Assembly: GCF_016950255.1 (NCBI RefSeq)
Contig: NZ_JACGFN010000001.1
Span: 1,612,001-1,676,000 of the forward strand
DNA from: Pectobacterium brasiliense
Lineage (GTDB): Bacteria; Pseudomonadota; Gammaproteobacteria; Enterobacterales; Enterobacteriaceae
Direction: 5' to 3'
Length of the DNA stretch: 64,000 nt
A program made the position numbers and the translations under genes. Positions 46,355-57,452 of this stretch are shown here, piece by piece. How positions within the stretch are numbered: the stretch's first letter is position 1; each line of letters opens with the position of its first letter. The notes beneath the pieces were generated by a model. It made no database searches. It was given only the letters and a program-made list of their open reading frames with translations, and was not told the DNA's origin.

Positions 46355-47233
46355 ATGAGCGACGACCATTCTCAAAACAGCGATGCACCCAGTCCCAAAA
46401 AGGGCTTCTTTTCTCTTATTCTTAATCAGCTTTTTCACGGCGAGCCAAAAGATCGTAACGGTTTACTCACTCTGATTCGTGATTCCGAACAGAATGAACT
46501 GATCGATCCTGAAACACGAGATATGCTCGAAGGCGTCATGGATATCGCCGACCAGCGTGTACGCGACATCATGATCCCTCGCTCGCAGATGATTACGCTA
46601 AAGCGCGATCAAACGCTGGAAGAGTGTCTGGACGTGATTATTGAATCCGCCCACTCTCGTTTCCCCGTTATTAGCGAAGATAAAGACCACATTGAAGGCA
46701 TCCTGATGGCGAAGGATTTGCTGCCGTTTATGCGCAGCGATTCCGAGCCTTTCAGTATGGATAAAGTTCTGCGTTCCGCCGTGGTTGTGCCGGAAAGTAA
46801 ACGCGTTGATAGAATGCTGAACGAGTTCCGCTCACTGCGCTATCACATGGCGATTGTCATCGATGAGTTTGGTGGCGTATCCGGCCTGGTCACGATTGAA
46901 GATATTCTTGAGTTGATTGTCGGCGAAATTGAAGACGAATATGACGATGAAGAAGACAGAGATATCCGTCAGCTTAATCGCCAGACCTACACCGTTCGTG
47001 CGTTAACCGATATCGAAGATTTTAACGAAGCGTTCGGTACACGGTTCAGCGATGACGAGGTCGACACCATTGGCGGCTTGGTTATGCAGTCTTTCGGCCA
47101 TCTTCCTGCCCGTGGCGAAACCATCGACATAGAAGGTTACCTGTTTAAGGTTGCGATGGCGGACAGCCGCCGTATTATTCAGGTTCATGTCAGAATCCCT
47201 GACAATGCCCCTCAACCAAAATTGGAAGAATAA
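46355..47233 (+). CDS. corC: CorC/YbeX magnesium-cobalt efflux-associated protein
   Basis: 292-residue cytoplasmic protein, the E. coli length, with two CBS domains (about 70-130 and 135-190) that include [11 protein letters not shown] and [18 protein letters not shown], and a C-terminal CorC_HlyC domain (from about 210). It is linked to Mg2+/Co2+ handling and, with YbeY/YbeZ, to ribosome metabolism. lnt starts within a few bases of its end. Confidence 0.95.
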   Translation: MSDDHSQNSDAPSPKKGFFSLILNQLFHGEPKDRNGLLTLIRDSEQNELIDPETRDMLEGVMDIADQRVRDIMIPRSQMITLKRDQTLEECLDVIIESAHSRFPVISEDKDHIEGILMAKDLLPFMRSDSEPFSMDKVLRSAVVVPESKRVDRMLNEFRSLRYHMAIVIDEFGGVSGLVTIEDILELIVGEIEDEYDDEEDRDIRQLNRQTYTVRALTDIEDFNEAFGTRFSDDEVDTIGGLVMQSFGHLPARGETIDIEGYLFKVAMADSRRIIQVHVRIPDNAPQPKLEE

Positions 47234-47240
47234 TTTGGCA

Positions 47241-48770
47241 ATGGTTGTCGCTTCTTTTCTACAACGCCAGCGGGTCAAAGCCCTGCTGGCGCTCTTATTT
47301 GGTGCCTGTGGCACGCTGGCATTTTCTCCCTTTGATTTCTGGCCTGCGGCGATTATCTCGCTCATGGGCCTTCAGGCACTGACGCTCAACCGTACGAGTC
47401 GTCAGTCAGCCTGGATAGGATTTTGCTGGGGATTAGGTCTGTTCGGTAGCGGCGTTAACTGGGTTTACGTCAGCATCGCGCAGTTTGGCGGAATGCCGGG
47501 TCCTGTCAATGTTGCGCTGGTCATTCTGCTCGCTGCCTATTTGTCGCTCTACCCTCTGCTGTTTTCTGCCCTACTCTCACGCCTGTGGCCGAAAACAACG
47601 CTGTGGCGTCTGGCGCTTGCCGCTCCCGTGCTCTGGCAGTTAACCGAATTTCTACGCGGCTGGGTACTCACCGGTTTTCCGTGGCTGCAATTCGGCTACA
47701 GCCAAATTGACGGCCCGCTCAAAGGTATCGCGCCTATTCTGGGTATAGACACTATTACCTTCCTATTGATGAGCCTCAGCGGGCTACTCGTTTATGCCAT
47801 CAATCAACGAAAAATCGCACCGGCAGCCATTGCCATCAGCGTTTTTGTTTTGTCATGGCCGCTGCGCAACGTGCAGTGGTATACCCTGCAACCTGAACGC
47901 GCCGTCAATGTCGCACTGGTACAGGGCAACATCCCTCAGGCCATGAAGTGGGAACAAGATGAGCTGTTGAATACGCTGAAAATCTATCTGGATAACAGCC
48001 TGCCTTATATGGACAAGGCCCCTATCGTTATCTGGCCAGAAACGGCGATTCCTGATATTGAAAGCCGTCAGGGTGCCTATTTGAAGCAGATTGACGACAT
48101 TCTGCGTAGCCGTAATAGCAGCCTGATTACAGGTATCGTCGATATCCGGCGTGAGGGGAATAAAACCGATTTTTATAACTCAGTCATCGTTTTGGGTGAC
48201 AAAGATCCGTATCACTACCCCACAACGAACCGTTACAACAAAAACCATCTGGTACCTTTTGGCGAGTTTGTCCCGCTGGAAACGTTGTTACGTCCACTCG
48301 CACCGTTCTTCGATCTCCCTATGTCGTCGTTCAGCCGCGGAGACTACGTTCAGCCTCAGCTTTCTGTGCACGGCTTCAAGCTCAACGCCGCCATTTGTTA
48401 TGAAATCATCTTAGGCCAGCAGTTGCGTGATAACTTCCGTCCAGACACCGATATGCTGCTGACCATCTCGAACGATGCCTGGTTTGGTCATTCAATCGGT
48501 CCGTGGCAACACTTCCAGATGGCACGCATGCGCGCGCTGGAATTAGGGCGTCCTCTGGTTCGTAGTACCAATAACGGCGTCACAGCGGTGATTACCCCCG
48601 ATGGCAATGTCAGCGCCAGTCTGCCGCAGTTTACGCGTGCGGTCCTCAGCACGCAGGTCGTGCCAGCAACGGGGATAACGCCGTATGCACGCTTCGGTTC
48701 CTGGCCGCTCTGGATCATTACGTTACTGGGCGGTGTCGCTGCCGTTTTCTTCGGTTTGCGTCGCCGATAA
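47241..48770 (+). CDS. lnt: Apolipoprotein N-acyltransferase
   Basis: Inner-membrane enzyme that adds the third acyl chain to lipoproteins. From ATG 47241 it has 509 residues (E. coli 512); TTG 47235 gives 511 and aligns slightly better, so the start is uncertain, while a further ATG at 47151 lies inside corC. Six or so membrane helices precede the periplasmic nitrilase domain with Glu in WPETAIPD, Lys in [11 protein letters not shown] and Cys in AAICYEI, the catalytic triad. Confidence 0.97.
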   Translation: MVVASFLQRQRVKALLALLFGACGTLAFSPFDFWPAAIISLMGLQALTLNRTSRQSAWIGFCWGLGLFGSGVNWVYVSIAQFGGMPGPVNVALVILLAAYLSLYPLLFSALLSRLWPKTTLWRLALAAPVLWQLTEFLRGWVLTGFPWLQFGYSQIDGPLKGIAPILGIDTITFLLMSLSGLLVYAINQRKIAPAAIAISVFVLSWPLRNVQWYTLQPERAVNVALVQGNIPQAMKWEQDELLNTLKIYLDNSLPYMDKAPIVIWPETAIPDIESRQGAYLKQIDDILRSRNSSLITGIVDIRREGNKTDFYNSVIVLGDKDPYHYPTTNRYNKNHLVPFGEFVPLETLLRPLAPFFDLPMSSFSRGDYVQPQLSVHGFKLNAAICYEIILGQQLRDNFRPDTDMLLTISNDAWFGHSIGPWQHFQMARMRALELGRPLVRSTNNGVTAVITPDGNVSASLPQFTRAVLSTQVVPATGITPYARFGSWPLWIITLLGGVAAVFFGLRRR

Positions 48771-48794
48771 CCAGCCACTTTTCACATCCCTAAG

Positions 48795-48819
48795 GGCATG
48801 CTTTTGCATGCCTTTTTTT
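48795..48819 (+). terminator. lnt terminator
   Basis: GGCATGC (48795-48801), TTTT loop, GCATGCC (48806-48812), then seven thymines. Confidence 0.9.
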
Positions 48820-49176
48820 ATTTATGGCACGGTATTTGCCTCTTATTACCCTGTAAAGGGTTGTTTCTGTATTTTTTTGGATATTACGTCGGCTAAAGCT
48901 CTCTATTGGGGCAAGTAACGCACCAAATTGGTGCCACCCTCTGACATTGCTGTTATTTGGTGCGGCGGATATCGCAAAAAACAAACATTTCTATTTCAAT
49001 CTATTTACAATCAGCTACTTTTTAACTGTATAGACAGTAACTTCGCGCTTTAACGGTGCAGCGTTATCACAAAGAAGTCGCAAAGCATTATGAGTGATAC
49101 AGCAATACGATGTTAGCTTGAAGACAATGTTAACTTGAAGATGACGGGTATATAACGACAGCAAAGGAGTTAGAAC
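48820..49176. promoter_or_regulatory. gltI upstream region
   Basis: About 360 bases with no gene, holding the gltIJKL promoter. Near its end two 17-base near-identical units stand in tandem (49110-49126 and 49127-49143; one central mismatch). AAGGAG precedes the gltI ATG. Confidence 0.5.
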
Positions 49177-50073
49177 ATGCAAATGCGTAAACTGGCATTA
49201 TCATTGCTTCTGCTTGGCACCGCCGCCAGCGTAGCTCAGGCTGAAGATCTGGCCGGTACATTGAAAAAGGTCAAAGATAATGGCGTGATCGTCATTGGAC
49301 ACCGCGAATCGTCCGTGCCTTTTTCTTATTATGACAACACGCAAAAAGTGGTCGGCTACTCTCAAGCCTACTCTGACAAAATTGTCGAAGCGGTTAAGAA
49401 AAAACTGGATGCGCCTAATCTGCAGGTCAAGCTACTCCCTATCACCTCTCAGAACCGTATCCCGCTGTTACAGAACGGTACTTTTGATTTTGAATGTGGT
49501 TCAACGACTAACAACCTGGAACGTCAGAAACAAGCCGCGTTCTCTAACACCATTTTCGTGGTCGGTACGCGTCTGTTAACTAAAAAAGATTCTGGCGTAA
49601 AAGACTTCCCAGATCTGGCGGGTAAAACCGTCGTCGTGACTTCCGGCACCACCTCTGAAGTTCTGCTGAACAAGCTGAATGAAGAAAAACAGCTGAAAAT
49701 GCGTATCATCAGTGCGAAAGACCATGGTGACTCCTTCCGTACGCTGGAAAGCGGCCGTGCTGTCGCCTTTATGATGGATGATGCGCTGCTGGCGGGTGAA
49801 CGTGCGAAAGCGAAAAACGCCGATCAGTGGGATATCGTCGGCAAAGCGCAGTCTGAAGAAGCCTACGGCTGTATGCTGCGTAAAGACGATCCGCAATTCA
49901 AGAAACTGGTTGATGACACCATCGCTGAAGTTCAGGCCTCCGGTGAAGCTGAAAAATGGTTCGATCGCTGGTTCAAACAACCGATCCCACCAAAAGATCT
50001 TAACCTGAACTTTGCACTGTCAGACGAAATGAAAGCGCTGTTCAAAGCGCCAAATGACAAAGCGCTAAACTAA
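49177..50073 (+). CDS. gltI: Glutamate/aspartate ABC transporter, periplasmic binding protein
   Basis: Periplasmic receptor of the GltIJKL uptake system, 298 residues (E. coli 302). A signal peptide LALSLLLLGTAASVAQA with cleavage before EDLAG is followed by the type 2 solute-binding fold, with GHRESSVPFSYYD and the GSTTNNLERQKQAAFS ligand segment. Ribosome-binding site AAGGAG at normal distance. First gene of the operon. Confidence 0.97.
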   Translation: MQMRKLALSLLLLGTAASVAQAEDLAGTLKKVKDNGVIVIGHRESSVPFSYYDNTQKVVGYSQAYSDKIVEAVKKKLDAPNLQVKLLPITSQNRIPLLQNGTFDFECGSTTNNLERQKQAAFSNTIFVVGTRLLTKKDSGVKDFPDLAGKTVVVTSGTTSEVLLNKLNEEKQLKMRIISAKDHGDSFRTLESGRAVAFMMDDALLAGERAKAKNADQWDIVGKAQSEEAYGCMLRKDDPQFKKLVDDTIAEVQASGEAEKWFDRWFKQPIPPKDLNLNFALSDEMKALFKAPNDKALN

Positions 50074-50099
50074 TTAATAATGAGAATTAAGGGCAGAGC

Positions 50100-50280
50100 T
50101 ATCTGCCCTCTGATTGCTGATTCGTGGCAGGACAGACAGGCATGTGATGGTCGTTCCCCATCACATGTTGCCCCGAGAAATTTCGATAAACAGGAAAATA
50201 AACAATACACCTGTAGTTTGAAACAGAACGGGAATATGGCCGCTCATCAATCTTCAGGGTAGCTTCGCTACCCTTTTTTT
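50100..50280 (+). ncRNA. sroC: SroC-like small RNA from the gltI-gltJ spacer
   Basis: The 220-base gap between gltI and gltJ ends in a perfect rho-independent terminator (GGGTAGC 50257-50263, GCTACCC 50267-50273, then thymines). In E. coli and Salmonella SroC is cut from this position of the gltIJKL mRNA and sequesters GcvB. Position and the terminator support a homologue; the 5' end is not determined and I did not check the GcvB-pairing bases. Confidence 0.55.
50257..50280 (+). terminator. Terminator inside the glt operon (SroC 3' end)
   Basis: A 7-bp stem with a TTC loop and a seven-thymine run, placed 14 bases before gltJ. It would attenuate transcription so that gltI is made in excess of gltJKL. 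Confidence 0.88.
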
Positions 50281-50293
50281 ACCGGAGTTCGTT

Positions 50294-51034
50294 ATGTCAA
50301 TAGATTGGAACTGGGGCATATTTCTACAAGCCGCCCCCTTCGGCAACACAACCTACCTCGGGTGGATTTTGTCCGGTCTGCAAGTCACCGTCACATTATC
50401 TATCTGTGCCTGGATTATCGCTTTTCTTATTGGTTCTTTATTTGGAATCCTGCGTACCGTCCCAAATCGTTTCCTTGCGGGCATTGGTACCTGCTACGTC
50501 GAACTATTTCGCAACGTCCCACTGATTGTCCAGTTCTTTACCTGGTATCTGGTGGTTCCTGAACTGCTTCCCGTCAACATCGGTATGTGGTTTAAGGCAG
50601 AACTCGATCCCAATATTCAATTCTTCCTGTCATCAATGATTTGTCTGGGGCTCTTCACCGCGGCGCGCGTTTGTGAGCAGGTGCGTGCAGGGATTCAATC
50701 GCTACCACGCGGCCAGAAAGCTGCCGGGCTGGCGATGGGCCTGACGCTGCCGCAAACCTACCGCTATGTGTTACTACCGAATGCGTACCGTGTGATTGTT
50801 CCGCCGCTGACGTCAGAGATGCTGAACCTGGTAAAAAACTCGGCTATCGCTTCCACGATTGGTCTGGTTGATATGGCGGCACAGGCAGGTAAATTGCTGG
50901 ACTATTCCGCCCACGCGTATGAATCCTTTACCGCCATCACGCTGGCGTACGTTGGCATCAATGCCATCATTATGTTGATTATGCAGGTCGTTGAGCGAAA
51001 AACCCGTTTGCCGGGCAATATGGGGAGCAAATAA
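50294..51034 (+). CDS. gltJ: Glutamate/aspartate ABC transporter permease GltJ
   Basis: Inner-membrane permease of the HisM/GlnP family, 246 residues as in E. coli. It has about five membrane helices and the EAA-type loop around SLPRGQKAAGLAMGLTLPQTYRYVLLP that contacts the ATPase. GGAG precedes the ATG. gltK follows after three bases. Confidence 0.97.
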   Translation: MSIDWNWGIFLQAAPFGNTTYLGWILSGLQVTVTLSICAWIIAFLIGSLFGILRTVPNRFLAGIGTCYVELFRNVPLIVQFFTWYLVVPELLPVNIGMWFKAELDPNIQFFLSSMICLGLFTAARVCEQVRAGIQSLPRGQKAAGLAMGLTLPQTYRYVLLPNAYRVIVPPLTSEMLNLVKNSAIASTIGLVDMAAQAGKLLDYSAHAYESFTAITLAYVGINAIIMLIMQVVERKTRLPGNMGSK

Positions 51035-51037
51035 ATC

Positions 51038-51712
51038 ATGTATGAATTTGACTGGAGCTCAATTGGGCCAAGCATGCCGTACCTGATTCAGGGGATGGTC
51101 GTCACACTCAAAATTACGCTAACGGCGGTGGTCTTCGGGATTATCTGGGGCACGATTCTGGCGGTGATGCGCTTGTCGCCGATCAAGCCTATCAGTTGGT
51201 TCGCCAAGTTGTATGTGAACCTGTTCCGCTCCGTTCCGCTCGTCATGGTGCTGCTGTGGTTCTATCTGGTGGTTCCTAGCTTATTACAAAATGTGCTTGG
51301 GCTATCGCCGAAAACCGATATTCGACTGATTTCAGCTATGGTAGCCTTCTCGCTGTTCGAGGCAGCCTATTATTCGGAAATCATTCGTGCGGGTATTCTC
51401 AGCGTGTCACGCGGTCAATCCTCCGCGGCGTTAGCATTAGGCATGACGCACTGGCAATCCATGAAGCTGGTTATTCTGCCGCAGGCATTCCGCGCGATGG
51501 TGCCGCTGCTGCTGACGCAGGGGATTGTTCTGTTCCAGGATACCTCACTGGTTTACGTGCTCAGCCTCGCTGATTTCTTCCGTACCGCCTCAACCATCGG
51601 CGAGCGTGACGGAACACAAGTTGAAATGATCCTGTTTGCCGGGTTCATTTATTTTCTCTTCAGCATTACTGCCTCAATGCTGGTCAGTTACCTGAAAAAA
51701 AGGACGGTTTGA
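51038..51712 (+). CDS. gltK: Glutamate/aspartate ABC transporter permease GltK
   Basis: Second inner-membrane permease, 224 residues as in E. coli; the EAA loop reads [20 protein letters not shown]. Its TGA overlaps the gltL ATG by one base, so the two are translationally coupled. Confidence 0.97.
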   Translation: MYEFDWSSIGPSMPYLIQGMVVTLKITLTAVVFGIIWGTILAVMRLSPIKPISWFAKLYVNLFRSVPLVMVLLWFYLVVPSLLQNVLGLSPKTDIRLISAMVAFSLFEAAYYSEIIRAGILSVSRGQSSAALALGMTHWQSMKLVILPQAFRAMVPLLLTQGIVLFQDTSLVYVLSLADFFRTASTIGERDGTQVEMILFAGFIYFLFSITASMLVSYLKKRTV

Positions 51713-52437
51713 TGATTTCCCTGAAAAATGTTTCTAAATGGTACGGCCAATTTCAGGTGCTAGCCGACTGCTCCACAGAAGTAAAAAAAGGTGAAGTCGT
51801 GGTCGTCTGCGGGCCTTCTGGCTCTGGTAAATCAACCCTGATCAAAACCGTAAACGGTCTGGAACCGATTCAAAAAGGTGAAATTACCGTCAATGGTATT
51901 GCCGTTAACGATAAGAAAACCAATCTGGCCCAGTTGCGTTCCAAAGTCGGGATGGTGTTCCAGCACTTTGAACTGTTCCCACATTTATCAATTATCGAGA
52001 ACCTGACGCTGGCGCAGGTGAAAGTGCTGAAACGTAATCGTGAAGAAGCCAAAGCTAAAGCGCAGAAGCTGTTGGAACGCGTTGGGCTAGCGGCGCACGC
52101 CAACAAATACCCAGGGCAGCTTTCCGGTGGTCAGCAACAGCGTGTCGCCATCGCGCGTGCGCTGTGCATGGATCCTATCGCGATGCTATTTGACGAACCG
52201 ACATCCGCACTCGATCCAGAGATGATCAACGAAGTGTTGGACGTTATGGTTGAATTGGCGCAGGAAGGCATGACCATGATGGTCGTTACGCATGAAATGG
52301 GCTTTGCCCGTAAAGTGGCGCACCGCGTGATCTTTATGGATGAGGGCAAAATCGTTGAAGACACCCGCAAGGATGATTTCTTCAATAACCCACAATCCGA
52401 ACGCGCGAAAGACTTCCTGGCGAAAATCCTGCATTAA
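51712..52437 (+). CDS. gltL: Glutamate/aspartate ABC transporter ATP-binding protein
   Basis: ATPase of GltIJKL, 241 residues as in E. coli when read from ATG 51712 (an in-frame TTG precedes it). Walker [12 protein letters not shown]-loop [10 protein letters not shown], signature [15 protein letters not shown], Walker [15 protein letters not shown] and the switch histidine VTHEMGFA are all intact. Ends at a terminator. Confidence 0.98.
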   Translation: MISLKNVSKWYGQFQVLADCSTEVKKGEVVVVCGPSGSGKSTLIKTVNGLEPIQKGEITVNGIAVNDKKTNLAQLRSKVGMVFQHFELFPHLSIIENLTLAQVKVLKRNREEAKAKAQKLLERVGLAAHANKYPGQLSGGQQQRVAIARALCMDPIAMLFDEPTSALDPEMINEVLDVMVELAQEGMTMMVVTHEMGFARKVAHRVIFMDEGKIVEDTRKDDFFNNPQSERAKDFLAKILH

Positions 52438-52448
52438 TAATCAGATAC

Positions 52449-52473
52449 AGCGTGCCGCAAGGCACGCTTATTT
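52449..52473 (+). terminator. glt operon terminator
   Basis: AGCGTGCC (52449-52456), GCAA loop, GGCACGCT (52461-52468), then a TATTT tail. Lies between gltL and the convergent ybeL. Confidence 0.8.
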
Positions 52474-52485
52474 ACCCCAACAGCT

Positions 52486-52968
52486 CTACGGCTGAAACGG
52501 CTGGCGGTGGAACAGGTCATGTGAGCATTTCGGGCAGAGTGGCAACACCTCCGGCGTGTAGAATGCAATATGATGATGGCAGTTCTCACACACCAGATTA
52601 CCTAGCCCCACCACTTCACCGCTGTGATACACCCCGTGATGATTCACATCTTTGAAGATCTCACGCCACTCTAGCTGCGTTTTATCCGTAATATCCGCCA
52701 GCTCCTGCCACAGGCTTTCCTTAATAACTCGCATAAAAACGCTGTCGGTAAACTCACCCTGACTCTCGTTATAGCTGCGGGCAAACTCTTCCAAGTCGCG
52801 CTGAACAGCCTGAATAACCTGCTCGATTTCTTTCTGCGTCAGCTCCGAGCTTTCCTGCAAGGTTTTGCGGGCACTCAGCACCAGACTGTCGAGATCGCGT
52901 TCACCATTGTTCAGCCGGGCCGTCACTGAAGCCATTAACTCGCGGTAGTAGCGGGCTAGTTTATTCAT
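52486..52968 (-). CDS. ybeL: Zinc-ribbon protein YbeL (DUF1451)
   Basis: 160 residues as in E. coli YbeL, starting MNKLARYYRELMASV with AGGAGG upstream; the frame is open 21 codons further. The N-terminal two thirds are helical and charged; a C-terminal zinc ribbon has the pairs CENC and CPKC. The function is unknown. It is divergent from leuS, the conserved position. Confidence 0.93.
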   Translation of the reverse strand: MNKLARYYRELMASVTARLNNGERDLDSLVLSARKTLQESSELTQKEIEQVIQAVQRDLEEFARSYNESQGEFTDSVFMRVIKESLWQELADITDKTQLEWREIFKDVNHHGVYHSGEVVGLGNLVCENCHHHIAFYTPEVLPLCPKCSHDLFHRQPFQP

Positions 52969-53278
52969 GCTTCCTCCTGAATTAAGCGGGTTGAAAGGTG
53001 ATAAAGCACGACTATTCGCTGTCTGGCACATCAGGCCAAAAACCGATACGTTGCCTATCTCTCTCTATTTTAGATTATTTTTTCGGTACGCCTGATAAAT
53101 TGTCGCCAATTTGCGCAACGCTTCGCAGTATGTCGCTCACAGATCAGAAATATTCCTCAGTCGGGCGCTGGGTGTTGTTGCCCGCGCCGCTTACGGCTAT
53201 GCTATGCGGATCTTTTGTTATGAATCAGAACAGGCTACTCACGTAGCGATTCTTCACTAAACAGGACCCCTGGCAGCC

Positions 53279-55861
53279 ATGCAAGAGCAATACCGCCCAG
53301 AAGAGATAGAAGCGGACGTCCAGCTTCACTGGCAAGAGAAGCAGACATTTAAAGTCACCGAACAGCCCGGCAAGGAAAAATACTATTGCCTTTCCATGCT
53401 GCCTTACCCTTCTGGCCGACTACATATGGGCCACGTCCGTAATTACACCATCGGCGACGTGATCTCCCGTTATCAGCGCATGCTGGGCAAGAACGTTCTG
53501 CAACCGATCGGTTGGGATGCCTTTGGTCTGCCGGCAGAAGGCGCAGCGGTTAAAAACAACACCGCGCCAGCTCCCTGGACCTACGCCAATATTGACTACA
53601 TGAAAAACCAGCTCAAACTGCTGGGCTTTGGCTATGACTGGGATCGTGAAGTCGCGACCTGCAAACCAGACTACTACCGCTGGGAACAGTGGTTCTTCAC
53701 CAAATTGTACGAGAAAGGTCTGGTTTATAAAAAAACCTCCGCCGTTAACTGGTGCCCGAACGACCAGACCGTACTGGCGAACGAACAGGTTATCGACGGC
53801 TGCTGCTGGCGTTGTGACACCAAAGTCGAACGCAAAGAAATTCCACAGTGGTTTATCAAAATCACCGCTTACGCAGACCAACTGCTGAACGATCTGGATA
53901 CGCTGGAAAGCTGGCCTGAGCAGGTCAAAACCATGCAGCGTAACTGGATTGGCCGTTCTGAAGGTGTGGAAATCACCTTTGACGTGGCGGACAGTGCCGA
54001 GAAACTGACTGTTTACACCACGCGCCCGGATACGTTCATGGGCGTGACCTACGTGGCCGTTGCCGCAGGTCACCCTCTCGCCGCACAAGCTGCCGCAGCG
54101 AACCCGGCGCTGGCCGATTTCATTGCAGAATGCCGTAATACCAAAGTTGCCGAAGCCGATATGGCGACGATGGAGAAAAAAGGCATGGCCACTGGCCTGT
54201 ATGCGATTCACCCGCTGAACGGTGAGAAAGTCGCTATCTGGGTCGCCAACTTCGTCCTGATGGAATACGGTACAGGCGCAGTGATGGCCGTTCCAGGCCA
54301 CGACCAGCGCGACTGGGAGTTTGCCACCAAATACGATCTGTCTATCAAGCCAGTTATTCTGAACGCTGATGGTAGCGAGCCCGATCTGTCCGCTCAGGCG
54401 ATGACAGAGAAAGGCAGCCTGTTCAACTCTGGTGAGTTTGACGGTCTGGATTTCGAGGCTGGGTTCAACGCTATTGCCGATAAGCTGGTAGAAAAAGGCA
54501 TCGGCGAGCGTAAAGTCAACTATCGCCTGCGTGACTGGGGTGTTTCCCGTCAGCGTTACTGGGGCGCACCAATTCCAATGGTGACGCTGGAAGACGGCAC
54601 CGTCATCCCAACGCCAGAAGATCAACTGCCAGTGATCCTGCCGGAAGATGTCGTGATGGATGGCATCACCAGCCCGCTGAAATCTAATCCGGAATGGGCG
54701 AAGACAACCGTTAACGGTCAGCCAGCGCTGCGTGAAACCGACACGTTCGACACCTTTATGGAATCTTCCTGGTACTACGCGCGCTACACCTGCCCGCAGT
54801 ACGATCAGGGAATGCTGGATCCGGCTGCTGCCAACTACTGGCTGCCCGTTGACCAATACGTTGGCGGTATCGAACACGCCATCATGCACCTGATGTATTT
54901 CCGCTTCTTCCACAAACTGATGCGCGACGCTGGTCTGGTGACCTCTGATGAACCCGCCAAACGCCTGCTGTGTCAGGGCATGGTGCTGGCCGATGCCTTC
55001 TACTATCTGGGCAATAACGGCGAACGCATCTGGGTATCTCCGACCGACGTGACCGTTGAGCGTGATGAGAAAGGACGCATCGTCAAAGCCGTCGATAACG
55101 AAGGCCGTGACGTGGTTTACGCGGGCATGAGCAAAATGTCGAAGTCTAAAAACAACGGCATCGACCCGCAGGTCATGGTAGAGAAATACGGTGCAGATAC
55201 CGTTCGCCTGTTCATGATGTTTGCTTCTCCGGCGGAAATGACGCTGGAATGGCAGGAGTCCGGCGTAGAAGGCGCAAACCGCTTCCTGAAACGCGTCTGG
55301 AGACAAGCCTTCGAGCATACCGAGAAAGGTGCGGTAACGGCTCTGGATATCGCTACACTGACGGAAGATCAGAAATCACTGCGCCGCGATCTGCACAAAA
55401 CAATTGCTAAAGTGACCGATGATATCGGCCGTCGCCAGACCTTCAACACCGCGATCGCCGCCATCATGGAGCTGATGAACAAGCTGGCGAAAGCTCCGCA
55501 GGACAGCGATCAGGATCGCGCGCTGACGCAGGAAACCATGCTGGCCGTCGTTCGTATGCTGTATCCGTTCACGCCGCACGTTTGCTTCACGCTGTGGCAG
55601 GCGCTGCAAGGTGAAGGCGACGTTGATACTGCGCCGTGGCCGGTTGCTGATGAGAACGCGATGGTGGAAGATTCCAAGCTGGTCGTTGTTCAGGTTAACG
55701 GTAAAGTACGTGGTAAAATCACCGTTGCCGCTGACGCAAGCGAAGAACAGGTTCGCGAACGCGCTGCACAGGAACCGCTGGTCGCGAAATATCTGGACGG
55801 CGTCACGGTTCGTAAAGTGATTTATGTCCCTGGCAAACTGCTTAACCTGGTTGTGGGTTAA
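53279..55861 (+). CDS. leuS: Leucyl-tRNA synthetase
   Basis: Charges tRNA-Leu; the 860-residue length equals the E. coli enzyme. The HIGH-type motif is [16 protein letters not shown] (about 42-57) and the KMSKS motif is [10 protein letters not shown] (about 618-627), with the CP1 editing domain between them, including [12 protein letters not shown] and [12 protein letters not shown]. lptE, holA and nadD follow closely, so they form one operon. Confidence 0.98.
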   Translation: MQEQYRPEEIEADVQLHWQEKQTFKVTEQPGKEKYYCLSMLPYPSGRLHMGHVRNYTIGDVISRYQRMLGKNVLQPIGWDAFGLPAEGAAVKNNTAPAPWTYANIDYMKNQLKLLGFGYDWDREVATCKPDYYRWEQWFFTKLYEKGLVYKKTSAVNWCPNDQTVLANEQVIDGCCWRCDTKVERKEIPQWFIKITAYADQLLNDLDTLESWPEQVKTMQRNWIGRSEGVEITFDVADSAEKLTVYTTRPDTFMGVTYVAVAAGHPLAAQAAAANPALADFIAECRNTKVAEADMATMEKKGMATGLYAIHPLNGEKVAIWVANFVLMEYGTGAVMAVPGHDQRDWEFATKYDLSIKPVILNADGSEPDLSAQAMTEKGSLFNSGEFDGLDFEAGFNAIADKLVEKGIGERKVNYRLRDWGVSRQRYWGAPIPMVTLEDGTVIPTPEDQLPVILPEDVVMDGITSPLKSNPEWAKTTVNGQPALRETDTFDTFMESSWYYARYTCPQYDQGMLDPAAANYWLPVDQYVGGIEHAIMHLMYFRFFHKLMRDAGLVTSDEPAKRLLCQGMVLADAFYYLGNNGERIWVSPTDVTVERDEKGRIVKAVDNEGRDVVYAGMSKMSKSKNNGIDPQVMVEKYGADTVRLFMMFASPAEMTLEWQESGVEGANRFLKRVWRQAFEHTEKGAVTALDIATLTEDQKSLRRDLHKTIAKVTDDIGRRQTFNTAIAAIMELMNKLAKAPQDSDQDRALTQETMLAVVRMLYPFTPHVCFTLWQALQGEGDVDTAPWPVADENAMVEDSKLVVVQVNGKVRGKITVAADASEEQVRERAAQEPLVAKYLDGVTVRKVIYVPGKLLNLVVG

Positions 55862-55875
55862 GGCAAGGAGGAACT

Positions 55876-56430
55876 GTGCGACATCGTCTATTCACGTTGT
55901 TGCTGGGGCTGGCGGTGTTAATCACCGCTGGCTGCGGTTTTCATCTGCGCGGCACGACACAAGTGCCTGCGCAGTTACAAACACTGGTGCTCGACAGCAG
56001 CGATCCTTATGGTCCGCTAACGCGTGCAGTACGTGAGCAACTCCGTCTCAGCGATGTGAAAATCGTTGACGATGCGACGCGTCAGGATATCCCGTCTCTG
56101 CGCGTACTGGGCTCAAGCGAAACGCGCGATACCGTCTCTATTTTTCAGGACGGTAAAACAGCGGAGTACCAGATGGTGCTAACGTTGCAGGCGCAGGTGC
56201 TGATGCCGGGTGAAGATATTTATCCGCTCAGCGTGACGGTGTTCCGCACGTTCTTTGATAACCCGCTGGCCGCACTGGCGAAAGATGCCGAACAGGACAT
56301 CGTCCGTCAGGAAATGCGTGAGCAGGCTGCCCAGCAGTTGGTGCGTAAGTTGCTGACCGTCAATGGTAGTCAGGAAGTCAAAAATCGGTTGCAATCTACC
56401 GATTCCACCGCTGCCGCCACGCGTTCATGA
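55876..56430 (+). CDS. lptE: LPS-assembly lipoprotein LptE
   Basis: Outer-membrane lipoprotein that plugs LptD for LPS insertion, 184 residues. It starts at GTG with AAGGAGG before it. The lipoprotein signal [13 protein letters not shown] puts the lipidated cysteine at position 20, followed by [11 protein letters not shown], the family's conserved start. Its stop overlaps holA as ATGA. Confidence 0.96.
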   Translation: MRHRLFTLLLGLAVLITAGCGFHLRGTTQVPAQLQTLVLDSSDPYGPLTRAVREQLRLSDVKIVDDATRQDIPSLRVLGSSETRDTVSIFQDGKTAEYQMVLTLQAQVLMPGEDIYPLSVTVFRTFFDNPLAALAKDAEQDIVRQEMREQAAQQLVRKLLTVNGSQEVKNRLQSTDSTAAATRS

Positions 56431-57452
56431 TTCGGCTTTACCCCGAACAACTCACCGCGCAGCTCCATGAGGGGCTGCGCGGTTGTTATTTGGTCTTTGG
56501 TTCAGACCCACTGCTGCTGCAGGAAAGTCTCGACAGCATCAAACGGGTCGCTCAACAGCACGAATTCAGCGAGCATTTCAGCTTCATTCTGGATCTTCAT
56601 ACTGACTGGGATGCGATTTTCAGCACCTGTCAGGCGCTCAGCCTGTTCGCCTCGCGCCAATCGCTCTTACTGGTTTTGCCGGAAAACGGCCCAAACGCCG
56701 CGATGGGTGAAAATCTGGTTAAGCTTTCTGGATTATTGCACCCCGATATTTTGCTGATTCTGCGCGGTCATAAGCTGACCAAAGCGCAGGAAAACAGCGC
56801 CTGGTTCAAAGCGCTGGCGCAAGACAGCGTCTATATCAATTGTCTGACGCCGGAACAGGCACAGCTCCCTCGCTGGGTTGCTCAACGTGCCAAGTCCATG
56901 AAGTTGACGCTGGATGACCAGGCCACACAGCTTATTTGCTATTGCTATGAAGGCAACTTGCTCGCGCTGTCTCAGGCGTTAGAGCGGCTGGCGCTGCTTT
57001 ATCCCGATGGCAAGCTGACCCTGCCGCGTGTGGAAAGCGCAGTCAATGATGCCGCTCACTTCACCCCGTTCCACTGGCTTGATGCGCTGCTGGCAGGCAA
57101 AGGCAAACGCGCCTGGCACATTTTGCAGCAGTTAAAACAGGAAGATTGCGAGCCTGTCATTTTACTGCGCACGCTACAGCGTGAACTATTACAGCTGTTG
57201 GCGCTAAAACGGCGCATGTCAGACACACCGCTGCGTACGCTCTTCGATCAGCAAAAAGTGTGGCAAAACCGGCGTGACCTGCTCACTCAGGCACTACAGC
57301 GGCTTTCTCTTCAACAGCTACAGCAGGCCGTACGCTTGCTAACGCAGGTGGAAATAACCTTAAAGCAAGACTATGGTCAGTCCGTTTGGTCTGAACTGGA
57401 ATCGCTTGCCATGCTGCTGTGCGGCAAAGCCTTGCCGGAGGCATTCATCTGA
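56427..57452 (+). CDS. holA: DNA polymerase III delta subunit
   Basis: Clamp-loader delta subunit that opens the beta clamp, 341 residues (E. coli 343). The N-terminal [13 protein letters not shown] and [16 protein letters not shown] are conserved, and the middle and C-terminal helical domains follow. Start coupled to lptE; its last codons overlap the start of nadD. Confidence 0.96.
   Translation: MIRLYPEQLTAQLHEGLRGCYLVFGSDPLLLQESLDSIKRVAQQHEFSEHFSFILDLHTDWDAIFSTCQALSLFASRQSLLLVLPENGPNAAMGENLVKLSGLLHPDILLILRGHKLTKAQENSAWFKALAQDSVYINCLTPEQAQLPRWVAQRAKSMKLTLDDQATQLICYCYEGNLLALSQALERLALLYPDGKLTLPRVESAVNDAAHFTPFHWLDALLAGKGKRAWHILQQLKQEDCEPVILLRTLQRELLQLLALKRRMSDTPLRTLFDQQKVWQNRRDLLTQALQRLSLQQLQQAVRLLTQVEITLKQDYGQSVWSELESLAMLLCGKALPEAFI

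Noticed and set aside
49110..49143. Tandem 17-base units upstream of gltI as a regulatory array.
   Set aside because: Only two imperfect copies; too little to support a binding array, so noted only as sequence detail.
53420..55318. A 632-codon frame antisense to leuS.
   Set aside because: It lies fully within a conserved gene with intact synthetase motifs; long antisense frames are common in GC-biased codon patterns, and no ribosome-binding site or family was seen.
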